Assembly (NCBI GenBank): GCA_016197405.1
Contig: JACPVR010000007.1
Span: 186,001-250,000 of the forward strand
From: Mycobacterium sp.
Lineage (GTDB): Bacteria; Actinomycetota; Actinomycetes; Mycobacteriales; Mycobacteriaceae
Direction: 5' to 3'
Length of the DNA stretch: 64,000 bases
This document shows, piece after piece, positions 1-8,094 of the stretch. Position numbers and translations under genes: made by a program. The stretch's first letter is position 1. Every line of letters begins with the position of its first letter. The notes under the pieces were generated by a model. It did no database searches. It was not told the origin of the DNA and saw nothing but the letters and a program-made list of their open reading frames with translations.

Positions 1-217
1 CGTTGACGACCTCGTTCACCGTGCCGTCCCCGCCGTGCACGATGATCAGGTCGACACCGTCGTGGACCGCCTGCTGGGCGATCTCGGAGGCATGGCCCCG
101 GTGATTGGTGTGTTCGACGGTGAGCCGGGTCCGGCTCTCCAGCGCGTGCGCCAGCAGGTCCCGGCCCGACGCCGTCGTGGAAGTGGCATTGGGGTTGACG
201 ATCAGCACGGCGCGCAC
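1..217 (-). CDS. Diacylglycerol kinase family lipid kinase, N-terminal part (runs off the window)
   Basis: Only the first 72 codons are present; the rest lies beyond base 1. The reverse strand reads from a GTG at 217 and begins VRAVLIVNPNA, the usual first beta strand of DAGK/YegS-type lipid kinases, and reaches the nucleotide-binding motif GGDGTVNEVVN about 60 residues later. That spacing is normal for the family, so the start is probably right, although the frame stays open a few codons upstream. Such enzymes phosphorylate diacylglycerol or related lipids at the membrane. The fold assignment is firm; the lipid substrate cannot be told. It is read in the same direction as the LysR gene to its right. 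Confidence 0.85.
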   Translation of the reverse strand, partial: MRAVLIVNPNATSTTASGRDLLAHALESRTRLTVEHTNHRGHASEIAQQAVHDGVDLIIVHGGDGTVNEVVN

Positions 218-262
218 AGGAGTCGAGCCTAGTGGTGGCGCCGGGATTGCCGATTTGCGCGT

Positions 263-1141
263 TCAGGCGATGGTGCGCAGCACGGTGAGCACGCTGTCTA
301 TCAGCGCCGAATCCGACATTCGGGCCGCCACCAGGTCGATGCCGAGTGTTTCGGGTACCAGTGCCACGAACCGCACCCCGGCGATATCGAGGGCCGCGGT
401 GGGATCGGGGACGACGGCGACGCCCAGGCCCGCGGCGACCAGCGTCACCAACGTCGAGGTCTCCATCACCTCGTGCCGCACCCGGGGGATGAAGCCGGCG
501 TCGGCGCAGACGGCGTTGAGCACGTTGTTCATCACCGATCTCCCGTGCCCGGCGTGGGCGATGAAGTACTCGTCGCGCAGATCGGCGATCGTCAGTACGT
601 CGTTGTCGGCCAGCCGGTGATCGGCCGGTAACGCCACCAGCAGCCGGTCGCGGCGCACCACCTCGGCACGCACACCGGGTTGCTGGACCGGCGGGCGCAG
701 CAGCGCCAGATCGATCTCGCCGGTGGCAAGTGCTGCCAGCTGCGCCGGGGCCAGCATTTCGCCGCGCACGCTGACCTCGACATCGGGCAGCGAGTCGCCC
801 AGTGCGCGCACCAGGCGCGGCAGCAGTGAATAGGTCGCCGACCCGACACACCCGACCGCCAGCTGACCCTCGGTGCCACCGGCGATGCGCCGGGCCTGTT
901 CACCGGCATCGTCGACGGCGTCGAGGATCTTCACGGCGCGCAGTAGATAGGCCTGGCCCGCGGCGGTCAGTTCGACGCTGCGGGTGGTGCGCAGGAGCAA
1001 TGCCACCCCGAGCTCGCGTTCCAGCTGGCGGATCTGCTGGGACAGCGGCGGCTGGGCGATGTGCAGGCGTTCGGCGGCCCGGCCGAAGTGCAGTTCCTCG
1101 GCAACGGCCCGGAAATAGCGCAGATGCCGCAGTTCCACCAT
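263..1141 (-). CDS. LysR-family transcriptional regulator, divergent from pcaDIJ
   Basis: The 292-residue protein is a typical LysR-type regulator. It has an N-terminal winged helix-turn-helix (about residues 1-60, starting MVELRHLRYFRAVAEE with SQQIRQLERELG in the recognition region) and a two-lobed effector-binding domain (about 90-290). It is transcribed away from pcaD across a 91-bp intergenic region, the classic arrangement in which a LysR protein controls the divergent catabolic operon and itself. By position it should respond to a beta-ketoadipate pathway intermediate, but the effector cannot be read from the sequence. The ATG is followed at once by the family start sequence, so the start is well supported. 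Confidence 0.9.
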   Translation of the reverse strand: MVELRHLRYFRAVAEELHFGRAAERLHIAQPPLSQQIRQLERELGVALLLRTTRSVELTAAGQAYLLRAVKILDAVDDAGEQARRIAGGTEGQLAVGCVGSATYSLLPRLVRALGDSLPDVEVSVRGEMLAPAQLAALATGEIDLALLRPPVQQPGVRAEVVRRDRLLVALPADHRLADNDVLTIADLRDEYFIAHAGHGRSVMNNVLNAVCADAGFIPRVRHEVMETSTLVTLVAAGLGVAVVPDPTAALDIAGVRFVALVPETLGIDLVAARMSDSALIDSVLTVLRTIA

Positions 1142-1232
1142 TGAGAGGATATAGCTCTTAATAGATGAGATCTAGGTATTTCAGAATATTGAATGGGCGG
1201 CCTACCGTCGTAGACATGGCACGAGGCGCACG
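1142..1232. promoter_or_regulatory. LysR/pcaD divergent promoter region with a T-N11-A dyad
   Basis: This 91-bp gap between the divergent LysR gene and pcaD is markedly AT-rich compared with its surroundings. At 1180-1193 it holds an imperfect dyad TTCA-N6-TGAA that fits the T-N11-A consensus of LysR boxes. The box is a candidate only; the dyad has four-base arms. Confidence 0.45.
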
Positions 1233-2003
1233 ATGACTCCGGTGGCGGTGCATTCCGTGGTGACCGGCAGGCCCGATCGCCCGGCTGTCGTACTGTCGAA
1301 CTCGCTGGGCTCGACGCATCGCATGTGGGACGCCCAACTCGACGCGCTCAACGAACACTTCACCGTGGTGCGCTACGACACCCGCGGTCACGGCGCCTCG
1401 CCGGTGCCCGCCGGGCCGTACTCGATCGACGATCTGACCGACGATCTGATCGCCCTGCTGGATCGACTGGACATCGAGCGCGCCCACATCGTCGGTTTGT
1501 CGCTCGGCGGTATGACCGCCCTGCGGCTGGCCGCCCGCAACCCCGAACGCGTCGGCCGAATGGCGTTGTTGTGCACCGCGGCCCACCTGCCGCCGGCGCA
1601 CGCGTGGCTCGAGCGTGCTGCGCTGGTGCGGGCGCAGGGCAGCGCCGCCGTCGCCGCCGCGGTGGTGTCACGCTGGTTCACCGCCGATCACCTCACCGCG
1701 CACCCCGACATCCGCGACCACTACCAGCAGATGGTCGCCGCGACACCCCCGCAGGGTTACGCCGCCTGCTGCGAAGCGATCGCCGAACACGATGTGCGCC
1801 AGGATCTTTCCGGTATCGGCGCGCCGACGCTGGCCATCGCCGGCGCCGACGACATCGCCACGCCGTCGGCCTGCCTGGAAGAGATCGCAGCGGCCGTGCC
1901 GGGATCGAAGCTGTTGGTCGTCGAGCATGCCGCCCACCTGGCCAACGCCGAACAACCCGACATCATCACCCCCGCCCTCATCGCACATCTGGAGCAGTCA
2001 TGA
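1233..2003 (+). CDS. pcaD: 3-oxoadipate enol-lactonase
   Basis: This 256-residue alpha/beta hydrolase matches PcaD, which opens 3-oxoadipate enol-lactone to 3-oxoadipate in the cytoplasm. The nucleophile elbow GLSLGG puts the catalytic Ser at residue 90. An acid in GADDIATP and a late His in EHAAHLANAEQP complete the expected triad, and the early RYDTRGHG strand is family-typical. A GAGG ribosome site lies a few bases before the ATG. The TGA stop overlaps the ATG of pcaI (ATGA), so pcaD-pcaI-pcaJ form one operon divergent from the LysR gene. There is no fused PcaC domain (that is, it is not PcaL); pcaC is separate on the other strand. Confidence 0.93.
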   Translation: MTPVAVHSVVTGRPDRPAVVLSNSLGSTHRMWDAQLDALNEHFTVVRYDTRGHGASPVPAGPYSIDDLTDDLIALLDRLDIERAHIVGLSLGGMTALRLAARNPERVGRMALLCTAAHLPPAHAWLERAALVRAQGSAAVAAAVVSRWFTADHLTAHPDIRDHYQQMVAATPPQGYAACCEAIAEHDVRQDLSGIGAPTLAIAGADDIATPSACLEEIAAAVPGSKLLVVEHAAHLANAEQPDIITPALIAHLEQS

Positions 2004-2788
2004 CGCTGAACAAACTCGTCGGTTCGGCCGCCGAGGCCGTCGCCGACATCCCGTCCGGTGCCAGCCTCGCCGTCGGCGGATTCGGCCTGGCGGGTATCCC
2101 GTGGTTCCTGATCGAAGCGCTGCTGGAGCAGGGCGCCGGCGATCTCACCGTGGTCAGCAACAACTGCGGGGTCGACGGAGCCGGCCTGGGCCTGTTGCTG
2201 GAAGCCCATCGGATCCGCCGCGTCATCGCCTCCTACGTGGGGGACAACAAAGAGTTCGCCCGGCAGTACCTGTCCGGAGAACTGACCGTCGAACTCACCC
2301 CGCAGGGCACGCTGGCCGAGCGGCTGCGCGCCGGTGGCAGCGGGATCGGCGCCTTCTTCACCCCGACGGGTGTGGGGACCATGGTCGCCGACGGTGGCCT
2401 GCCGTGGCGCTACAACACCGACGGCAGCGTGGCACTGGCCTCACCGGCCAAGGAGGTTCGCACCTTCAACGGCCGCGAGATGCTACTGGAGGAATCGATC
2501 GTCACCGACTTCGCGCTGGTGCGCGCCGCCGTGGCCGACAAGGCCGGCAACTGTGTGTTCCACGCTGCGGCAAGGAATTTCAATCCACCGGCGGCAATGG
2601 CGGGCCGGGTCACCGTGGTCGAGGCCGAGCGGGTCGTCGAGGTCGGCGAACTGCATCCCGACGAGGTCCATCTACCCGGCATCTTCGTGCAGCGCGTCCA
2701 TGAGCTGACCCCCGCGCAGGCCGGCCGCAAAGGTATCGAGAAGCTGACCACGCGTGCGCGGCCGGCGGCACAGGAGGTTGTGAAATGA
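2000..2788 (+). CDS. pcaI: 3-oxoacid (3-oxoadipate) CoA-transferase subunit A
   Basis: The 262-residue alpha subunit of a family I CoA-transferase. The N-terminal Gly-rich segment [10 protein letters not shown] is the family motif G-x-F-x-x-x-G-x-P. The ATG at 2000 overlaps the pcaD stop, and the 3' end overlaps the start of the beta subunit, so the two subunits are translationally coupled. In the beta-ketoadipate pathway the heteromer moves CoA from succinyl-CoA to 3-oxoadipate. SCOT-type acetoacetate transferases look very similar, so the substrate is assigned from the pca neighbours. The same frame stays open far upstream inside pcaD, but translation from there would be a shadow. Confidence 0.92.
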   Translation: MTLNKLVGSAAEAVADIPSGASLAVGGFGLAGIPWFLIEALLEQGAGDLTVVSNNCGVDGAGLGLLLEAHRIRRVIASYVGDNKEFARQYLSGELTVELTPQGTLAERLRAGGSGIGAFFTPTGVGTMVADGGLPWRYNTDGSVALASPAKEVRTFNGREMLLEESIVTDFALVRAAVADKAGNCVFHAAARNFNPPAAMAGRVTVVEAERVVEVGELHPDEVHLPGIFVQRVHELTPAQAGRKGIEKLTTRARPAAQEVVK

Positions 2789-3441
2789 GCTGGAACCGCG
2801 ACGAGATGGCGGCCCGCGCGGCCGGTGAACTGCGCGACGGCGACTACGTCAACCTCGGGATCGGGCTGCCCACCCTGATACCGGACCATCTGCCCGCCGG
2901 CTCGGATGTCACCCTGCACGCCGAGAACGGCATCCTCGGGGTGGGACCCTTCCCGTACGAGGACGAGGTGGATCCCGACCTGGTCAACGCCGGCAAGCAG
3001 ACGGTGTCGGTGGTGGCCGGGGCGTCCTACTTCGACTCGGCGACCAGCTTCGCGATGATCCGCGGCGGTCACGTCGACGTGGCGGTGCTCGGCGGCATGC
3101 AGGTCGCCGCCAACGGTGACCTGGCCAACTGGATGGTGCCCGGGTCCATGGTCAAGGGGATGGGTGGCGCGATGGATCTGGTCAACGGCGCCGGACGGGT
3201 CATCGTGCTGATGGATCACTGCGCCAAATCCGGTGCGGCCAAACTCGTCTCGTCATGCGACCTCCCACTGACCGGTAAGGCGGTGGTGAGCCGGGTGATC
3301 ACCGACCTCGGGGTCTTCGATGTGACCGGCGACGGTTTCCGCGCCGTGGAACTGGCGCCCGGGACGTCCTTCGACGAGGTCGCGGCCAAGACGGCGGCAC
3401 CGCTGCTCGACGGCCGGGTGGCGGCTGCGACCTTGGCCTAG
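2785..3441 (+). CDS. pcaJ: 3-oxoacid (3-oxoadipate) CoA-transferase subunit B
   Basis: The 218-residue beta subunit carries the active-site glutamate in [10 protein letters not shown] (Glu at residue 47), which forms the glutamyl-CoA thioester in family I CoA-transferases, and the N-terminal NLGIGLPT motif. It overlaps pcaI by four bases (ATGA) with a strong AGGAGG-like ribosome site inside the end of pcaI. It ends the pcaDIJ operon. Its product, 3-oxoadipyl-CoA, would need a thiolase (PcaF) that is not encoded in this window. Confidence 0.93.
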   Translation: MSWNRDEMAARAAGELRDGDYVNLGIGLPTLIPDHLPAGSDVTLHAENGILGVGPFPYEDEVDPDLVNAGKQTVSVVAGASYFDSATSFAMIRGGHVDVAVLGGMQVAANGDLANWMVPGSMVKGMGGAMDLVNGAGRVIVLMDHCAKSGAAKLVSSCDLPLTGKAVVSRVITDLGVFDVTGDGFRAVELAPGTSFDEVAAKTAAPLLDGRVAAATLA

Positions 3442-3514
3442 CGCCGCGCGGCATTCGCCGTGAAGGGCGCCACACGGGCATAAGCTCAGCTCGGTTGCCG
3501 ACCGAAGGAGCGCC

Positions 3515-5158
3515 GTGGAAGCCGCTGACACCATCTACCTGGCCGACGACATCGTCACCATGCAACGGTCACAACCGACCGCGACGGCGCTGGCGGTACG
3601 CGCCGGCCGGATCTGCGCGGTCGGCGAACGCACCGATATCCTCGGCGCGCAGCGCGGCCCGTCCACCACGATCGTCGACCTCGACGGGGCGGCGCTGCTG
3701 CCGGGCTTCATCGACCCGCACAGTCACTACATCAATTCGCTCTCGGTGGCCAACCAGGTCAACGTCTTCGCCCCACCGGCGGGCCCGGGCGCCGATGTGG
3801 CCTCGATCGTCCAGGCGTTGAGGGCATTTCACGACAGCCATCCGACGCAGCCGGGGGAGATGCTCGTCGCGTTCGGCTACGACGACACGATGATGCCGCA
3901 GGGACAGACCCTCGGCCGCGACGACCTCGACCCGTACTTCCCGGACATCCCTGTCGTCGTCGGGCATGTCTCGATGCACGGTGCGGTGCTCAACGGCGCC
4001 GCGCTACGCAAATTCGGCATCACCGCCGACACTGCCACGCCACCGGGCGGGGTGATAGTGCGCAAGGCCGGTTCCGACGAGCCCGACGGTCTGGTGATGG
4101 AGACCGCCTTCCTGCCGGTGTTCGCCGCGATGCCCCAGCCGTCGCCCGCGCAGGAGGTGCAGTGGAGCCGCGCCGGCCAGCTGCTGTATGCCGCCGAAGG
4201 GATCACGACCGCACACGAGGGTGCCTCCCGCGCCGCCGATATCGCGCTCATGCAACGCGCCGCCGCCGGCGGTGCGGCACTCATCGACGTCATCGCCTAT
4301 CCGTTGATCCTCGACCTCGACGAGATCCTGGCCGCCAATCCGCCCGAAACGTTCGGCACATACGTCAATCGGCTCAAGCTCGGTGGCGTCAAAGTCACCC
4401 TGGACGGCTCACCGCAGGGCCGGACCGCCTACTTCACCACCCCATACCTTGCCGAAGGTCCTGAGGGACAGTCGAATTGGTGCGGTGATCTGCCCTTCAC
4501 CCAGGAGACCGTCAACGCGTGGTTCAAGCAGGTCTATGACCTCGGCCTGCCACTGGACGTCCACGCCAACGGTGACGCCGCGATCGACGTCGCGTTGCGC
4601 GCACACGAATTCGCTGCGGGCGACAGTCCGGAACGCGATCGGCGCACCGTGATGGTGCATTCACAGTTCGTCCGCCGCGACCAGCTGGACCGTTATCTGC
4701 GGTACCAGATCATCCCGTCGTTCTTCACCGAGCACACCTTCTATTTCGGCGATGCGCATGTGGCGCTGCGGGGTTGGGACCAGGCCGCGTTCCTCTCACC
4801 GATGCGGGCGGCCATCGATCTCGGCCTGCGGCCGACCAATCACACCGACTTCGTCGTCACGCCGCTGGATCAGATGTTCCTGATATGGACGGCGGTCAAC
4901 CGCATCACCCGCAGCGGGTCGGTGCTCGGCGCGGATCAGCGCGTCACTGCGTGGGAAGCGCTGGAGGCGATCACCGTCAACGCCGCGACCCAGTACGGCG
5001 AGGGCGATCAGAAGGGCACGCTGGCGGTCGGCAAGCTCGCCGATCTGGTCATCCTCGACGGCAATCCGCTGACATGCGACCCCGCCGCGATCAAGGACAT
5101 CGACGTGCTGGAGACCATCAAGGACGGCCAGACCATCTACCGGCGGGCAGACTCATAG
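3515..5158 (+). CDS. YtcJ-like amidohydrolase (metal-dependent hydrolase)
   Basis: A 547-residue member of the amidohydrolase_3 (YtcJ) group. The N-terminal metal motif is PGFIDPHSHY (H-x-H). Later ligands are probably the His in LDVHANGDAAID and the acidic residue in NHTDF; the C-terminal beta domain ends with ADLVILDGNPL. The GTG at 3515 has a good GAAGGAG site eight bases upstream. It lies 73 bp after pcaJ and converges with pcaC, overlapping it by six bases. YtcJ proteins hydrolyse amide or N-formyl bonds or are uncharacterised. No step of protocatechuate catabolism requires it, so its role here is unknown. Confidence 0.85.
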   Translation: MEAADTIYLADDIVTMQRSQPTATALAVRAGRICAVGERTDILGAQRGPSTTIVDLDGAALLPGFIDPHSHYINSLSVANQVNVFAPPAGPGADVASIVQALRAFHDSHPTQPGEMLVAFGYDDTMMPQGQTLGRDDLDPYFPDIPVVVGHVSMHGAVLNGAALRKFGITADTATPPGGVIVRKAGSDEPDGLVMETAFLPVFAAMPQPSPAQEVQWSRAGQLLYAAEGITTAHEGASRAADIALMQRAAAGGAALIDVIAYPLILDLDEILAANPPETFGTYVNRLKLGGVKVTLDGSPQGRTAYFTTPYLAEGPEGQSNWCGDLPFTQETVNAWFKQVYDLGLPLDVHANGDAAIDVALRAHEFAAGDSPERDRRTVMVHSQFVRRDQLDRYLRYQIIPSFFTEHTFYFGDAHVALRGWDQAAFLSPMRAAIDLGLRPTNHTDFVVTPLDQMFLIWTAVNRITRSGSVLGADQRVTAWEALEAITVNAATQYGEGDQKGTLAVGKLADLVILDGNPLTCDPAAIKDIDVLETIKDGQTIYRRADS

Positions 5159-5530
5159 CTCCTCGGCCAATACGCCGGAGGCGATCCGGAACGCGGTATT
5201 GGCATCGGGCACACCGCAGTAGATCGCGGTCTGCAGCAGCACCTCTTTGATCTCGTCGATCGTCAGGCCGTTGCGCCGGGCCGCCCGCACGTGCATGGCG
5301 AGTTCGTCGTGATGCCCGCGGGCGATCAGCGCGGTCAGCGTGATGAGGGACCGCTGCTTGCGGTCCAGGCCGGGGCGCGTCCAGATCTCACCCCAGGCGT
5401 ACCGCGTGATGAGGTCCTGGAAATCGGCGGTGAACGGTGTCGTGCCGGCGACCGCACGGTCGACATGTTCGTCACCGAGGACCTCTCGGCGCACCGTCAT
5501 GCCGGCGTCGTACTGGCTCGGGCTGCTCAC
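5153..5530 (-). CDS. pcaC: 4-carboxymuconolactone decarboxylase
   Basis: This 125-residue AhpD-fold protein has the PcaC length and pattern (ITRYAWGEIWTRPGLDRK, then GHHDELAMHVRAA). It decarboxylates 4-carboxymuconolactone to 3-oxoadipate enol-lactone, the substrate of PcaD. I chose the GTG at 5530, which overlaps the pcaB stop (GTGA); the frame stays open upstream only as a shadow of pcaB. It is the last gene of the minus-strand unit pcaH-pcaG-pcaB-pcaC and converges on the amidohydrolase gene. Confidence 0.93.
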   Translation of the reverse strand: MSSPSQYDAGMTVRREVLGDEHVDRAVAGTTPFTADFQDLITRYAWGEIWTRPGLDRKQRSLITLTALIARGHHDELAMHVRAARRNGLTIDEIKEVLLQTAIYCGVPDANTAFRIASGVLAEEL

Positions 5531-6729
5531 TGGGACTCCTTGAGGTAGTGCCGGGCGCGTTGCAGCGCCGCGTCGGTGATTCGGTCTGCCGCGCCCAGGT
5601 AGGTCGCGGCCGCGCTGTTGCCGGTCAGCTCGGCCATGGTGTGTTGTTCGGCCTGAATACCTTGGGCAGCGTGCAGATTGGCGTGTGCCCGGTCGGCGTC
5701 GAGGCGCAGCCCGGCCAGCATGTCGGCGGCCTGGGATGCCGCGATGACGGTGCGGCGGCTCAAGATCGCCAGGGTGGCCCATTCGGCGTGCCAGCCGCCG
5801 TCTGCGCGTTCGTCGACACCGGAGGCCGCCGCGGTGTGCAGCGTTGCGCCGAGTGCGGGTGCGGTCAGTGCGGCGCGGCGCAGCAGCACCGCCAGCACCG
5901 GGTTGTTCTTGTGCGGCATGGTCGACGAGCCGCCGCCGGTGGCGTGGGTGAACTCGCCGACCTCGGCGCGACTGCCGGTGAGCACGTCGTTGGCGATGTG
6001 CCCCCAGGCGTCACAACAACTCACCAGCGCATCGCCGGCCCGGGTGAACACCGAGCGGGTGGTGTGCCAGGGGTCCGACGGTGCCAGGCCCAGTGCGTCG
6101 GCCAGCGTGCCCGCCAGGTCCAGTGCGGCATCTGCGGACCCGGTCAGTTCGGTGGCCGCCGCCATGGTGCCTGCCGCTCCACCGCACTGCACCGGCAACG
6201 GTGGCAGTGCGTCCACGGTGTCGGCGGCGTCCAGGATGGCGGTCAGCCAGCGCGCGAACTTCAGCCCCGCGGTGCTGGGCAGTGCCGGCTGGGTCAGGGT
6301 GCGGGACAACATCGGTGTGGCACGGTGCTTTTCGGTCAACCGCTCCAGGGTCGTGACCTGGGTGGACAGCGGATCGCGTAGTGCGCCGAATACGTCACGC
6401 AGGCACAACACGAGTGCGGTGTCGACGACGTCCTGACTGGTCAGCCCACGGTGCACCCAGCGGCGCGCCGCATCGCCGGTGCGTTCGCGCAGCAGCGCCA
6501 CCAGCCCGGTGACCGGGTTACCGTCGGCTTCGGCTCCGGCCGACAGCGTCGCGATATCGTCGACGCCCACCAGTGCGCCCAGGTCAACGCGGGCGGTGGC
6601 GGGGGCCACGCCCGCGTCGACAAGGGCTGCGAGCCAGGCGGTTTCGACGCGAAGCGCCGCGGCCAGCAGGGCCGCGTCGGACATCACGTCGCCGGCGCGC
6701 TGATCGCCGGGCCAGAACAGGTCAGCCAT
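5527..6729 (-). CDS. pcaB: 3-carboxy-cis,cis-muconate cycloisomerase
   Basis: The 400-residue protein belongs to the fumarase/aspartase superfamily, shown by the signature GGGSSTMPHKNNP. PcaB cyclises 3-carboxy-cis,cis-muconate, the ring-cleavage product, to 4-carboxymuconolactone. The ATG at 6729 gives MADLFWPGDQ, the normal family N terminus; an upstream in-frame ATG would extend into pcaG and is unlikely. It overlaps pcaG by eight bases and pcaC by four, so the genes are tightly coupled. Confidence 0.94.
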   Translation of the reverse strand: MADLFWPGDQRAGDVMSDAALLAAALRVETAWLAALVDAGVAPATARVDLGALVGVDDIATLSAGAEADGNPVTGLVALLRERTGDAARRWVHRGLTSQDVVDTALVLCLRDVFGALRDPLSTQVTTLERLTEKHRATPMLSRTLTQPALPSTAGLKFARWLTAILDAADTVDALPPLPVQCGGAAGTMAAATELTGSADAALDLAGTLADALGLAPSDPWHTTRSVFTRAGDALVSCCDAWGHIANDVLTGSRAEVGEFTHATGGGSSTMPHKNNPVLAVLLRRAALTAPALGATLHTAAASGVDERADGGWHAEWATLAILSRRTVIAASQAADMLAGLRLDADRAHANLHAAQGIQAEQHTMAELTGNSAAATYLGAADRITDAALQRARHYLKESQ

Positions 6730-7270
6730 AACGCAGGAATACGGTCTCGTCCGCACCCTGCAGCCGGATATCGAAACGCAGGCCCTGGCTGTCGCGTTCG
6801 GCGATCAGTGTGCCGCGCCGGTCGGCGGGCAGCGCGTTGAGCAGTCGGTCGCCCTCGGTCAGCGGGCCGGGGACGTAGGCGCGGGTGAACAGCCGGTTGA
6901 GCAGTCCGCGGCCGAATATCGTGACGGCGAAAAACGGAGCCGAACCCGCTTCGGTGACACCGGGTTCGACGGTGGTGAAGCTGTAATTCCCCTCGTCGTC
7001 GGTCGCGGTGCGGCCGAAGCCGGTGAAGGTCCAGCCGTCGCGGTGCAGCGACCCGGTCGCCTCGGCGACGCGCCCGTCGGCACCGGCCTGCCAGATCTCC
7101 AGCAGCGCGTCCGGGACCGGGGCACCCGAACCGTCGGTCACGGTGCCCGCGAACCGGATTGCTCCCGGCGTGCCGTGCGGTACCAGCTCGTTGCCACGTT
7201 CGAACGGCAGCGCGTAACCGTAGAACGGTCCGATGGTCTGGCCGGGGGTGGCGGTGAGCAGCGAGCTCAT
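6722..7270 (-). CDS. pcaG: Protocatechuate 3,4-dioxygenase alpha subunit
   Basis: The 182-residue alpha chain of the intradiol ring-cleaving dioxygenase. The N terminus TPGQTIGPFYGYALPF and the VPDALLEIWQAGADG strand are typical of PcaG. As in the family, it lacks the Tyr/Tyr/His/His iron ligands, which sit in the beta chain, but contributes to the active-site pocket. The ATG at 7270 is preceded by a GAGGA ribosome site and shares one base with the pcaH stop (TGATG), which fits equal synthesis of the two chains. Confidence 0.94.
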   Translation of the reverse strand: MSSLLTATPGQTIGPFYGYALPFERGNELVPHGTPGAIRFAGTVTDGSGAPVPDALLEIWQAGADGRVAEATGSLHRDGWTFTGFGRTATDDEGNYSFTTVEPGVTEAGSAPFFAVTIFGRGLLNRLFTRAYVPGPLTEGDRLLNALPADRRGTLIAERDSQGLRFDIRLQGADETVFLRYG

Positions 7271-8079
7271 CAGTGCTCCTCGTCCTCGAAATGGGTGCGC
7301 GCCGAACCGGTCAGCACGATGTCCCACCGGTAGCCGGTGGCCCATTCGTGTGTGGTGACGTCATGGTCATAGGCGGCCACCAGCCGGTCGCGGGCCTTCT
7401 GATCGGTGATCGACTGGTAGATCGGATCCAGGGCGAACAGTGGATCACCCGGGAAGTACATCTGGGTGATCATCCGCTGGGTGAAATCCGTTCCGAACAA
7501 CGAGAAATGGATATGGGCGGGTCGCCACGCGTTGTGATGATTCTTCCACGGATACGGTCCCGGTTTGATGGTGGTGAACCGGTAGTTGCCGTCGTCATCG
7601 GTCAGGCAACGTCCGACGCCGGTGAAGTTCGGGTCCAGCGGCGCCGGATGCTGATCGCGTTTGTGGACATAACGGCCCGCGGCGTTGGCCTGCCAGATCT
7701 CCACGAGCTGGCGGCGCACCGGCCTGCCGTCGCCGTCGACGATGCGTCCGGTGACGACCATCCGCTCACCGATCGGATCTGCGCTGCCCTGGATCGTCAG
7801 GTCGGATTCCAGCGGATGGACATCGCGGCGGCCGAAGCACGGGGCCCACAGTTCGATGGTCTCCGGGTCGGCGTGCTGCAGCGCTTTCGTCGGGTGCCGC
7901 AACAGGCTGCTGCGGTAGGGCGGGTAGTCCAGCCGCGGCTGGGTCTCCTCGATACCGCTGCGCTGGTACTCGCCCTCGATGGCGGCGATCTCGGCGTTGA
8001 CCTCGGCCTGGCTGGCGGCGGCACTGTCGGGGTCGGTGTTGCGTACCGGGGTGGGTGAAGTCATCGGGAAAGTCATCAT
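7270..8079 (-). CDS. pcaH: Protocatechuate 3,4-dioxygenase beta subunit
   Basis: The 269-residue catalytic chain. All four non-haem Fe(III) ligands of intradiol dioxygenases can be placed: Tyr137 (GRYVHK), Tyr176 (GPYPWKN), His189 and His191 (RPAHIHF). With PcaG it cleaves protocatechuate to 3-carboxy-cis,cis-muconate. It starts 15 bp after the transporter gene and is followed without a gap by pcaG. Two further in-frame ATG codons near the start (residues 2 and 6) are possible starts; no ribosome site clearly decides between them. Confidence 0.95.
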   Translation of the reverse strand: MMTFPMTSPTPVRNTDPDSAAASQAEVNAEIAAIEGEYQRSGIEETQPRLDYPPYRSSLLRHPTKALQHADPETIELWAPCFGRRDVHPLESDLTIQGSADPIGERMVVTGRIVDGDGRPVRRQLVEIWQANAAGRYVHKRDQHPAPLDPNFTGVGRCLTDDDGNYRFTTIKPGPYPWKNHHNAWRPAHIHFSLFGTDFTQRMITQMYFPGDPLFALDPIYQSITDQKARDRLVAAYDHDVTTHEWATGYRWDIVLTGSARTHFEDEEH

Positions 8080-8094
8080 GAATCCTTTTGATCC

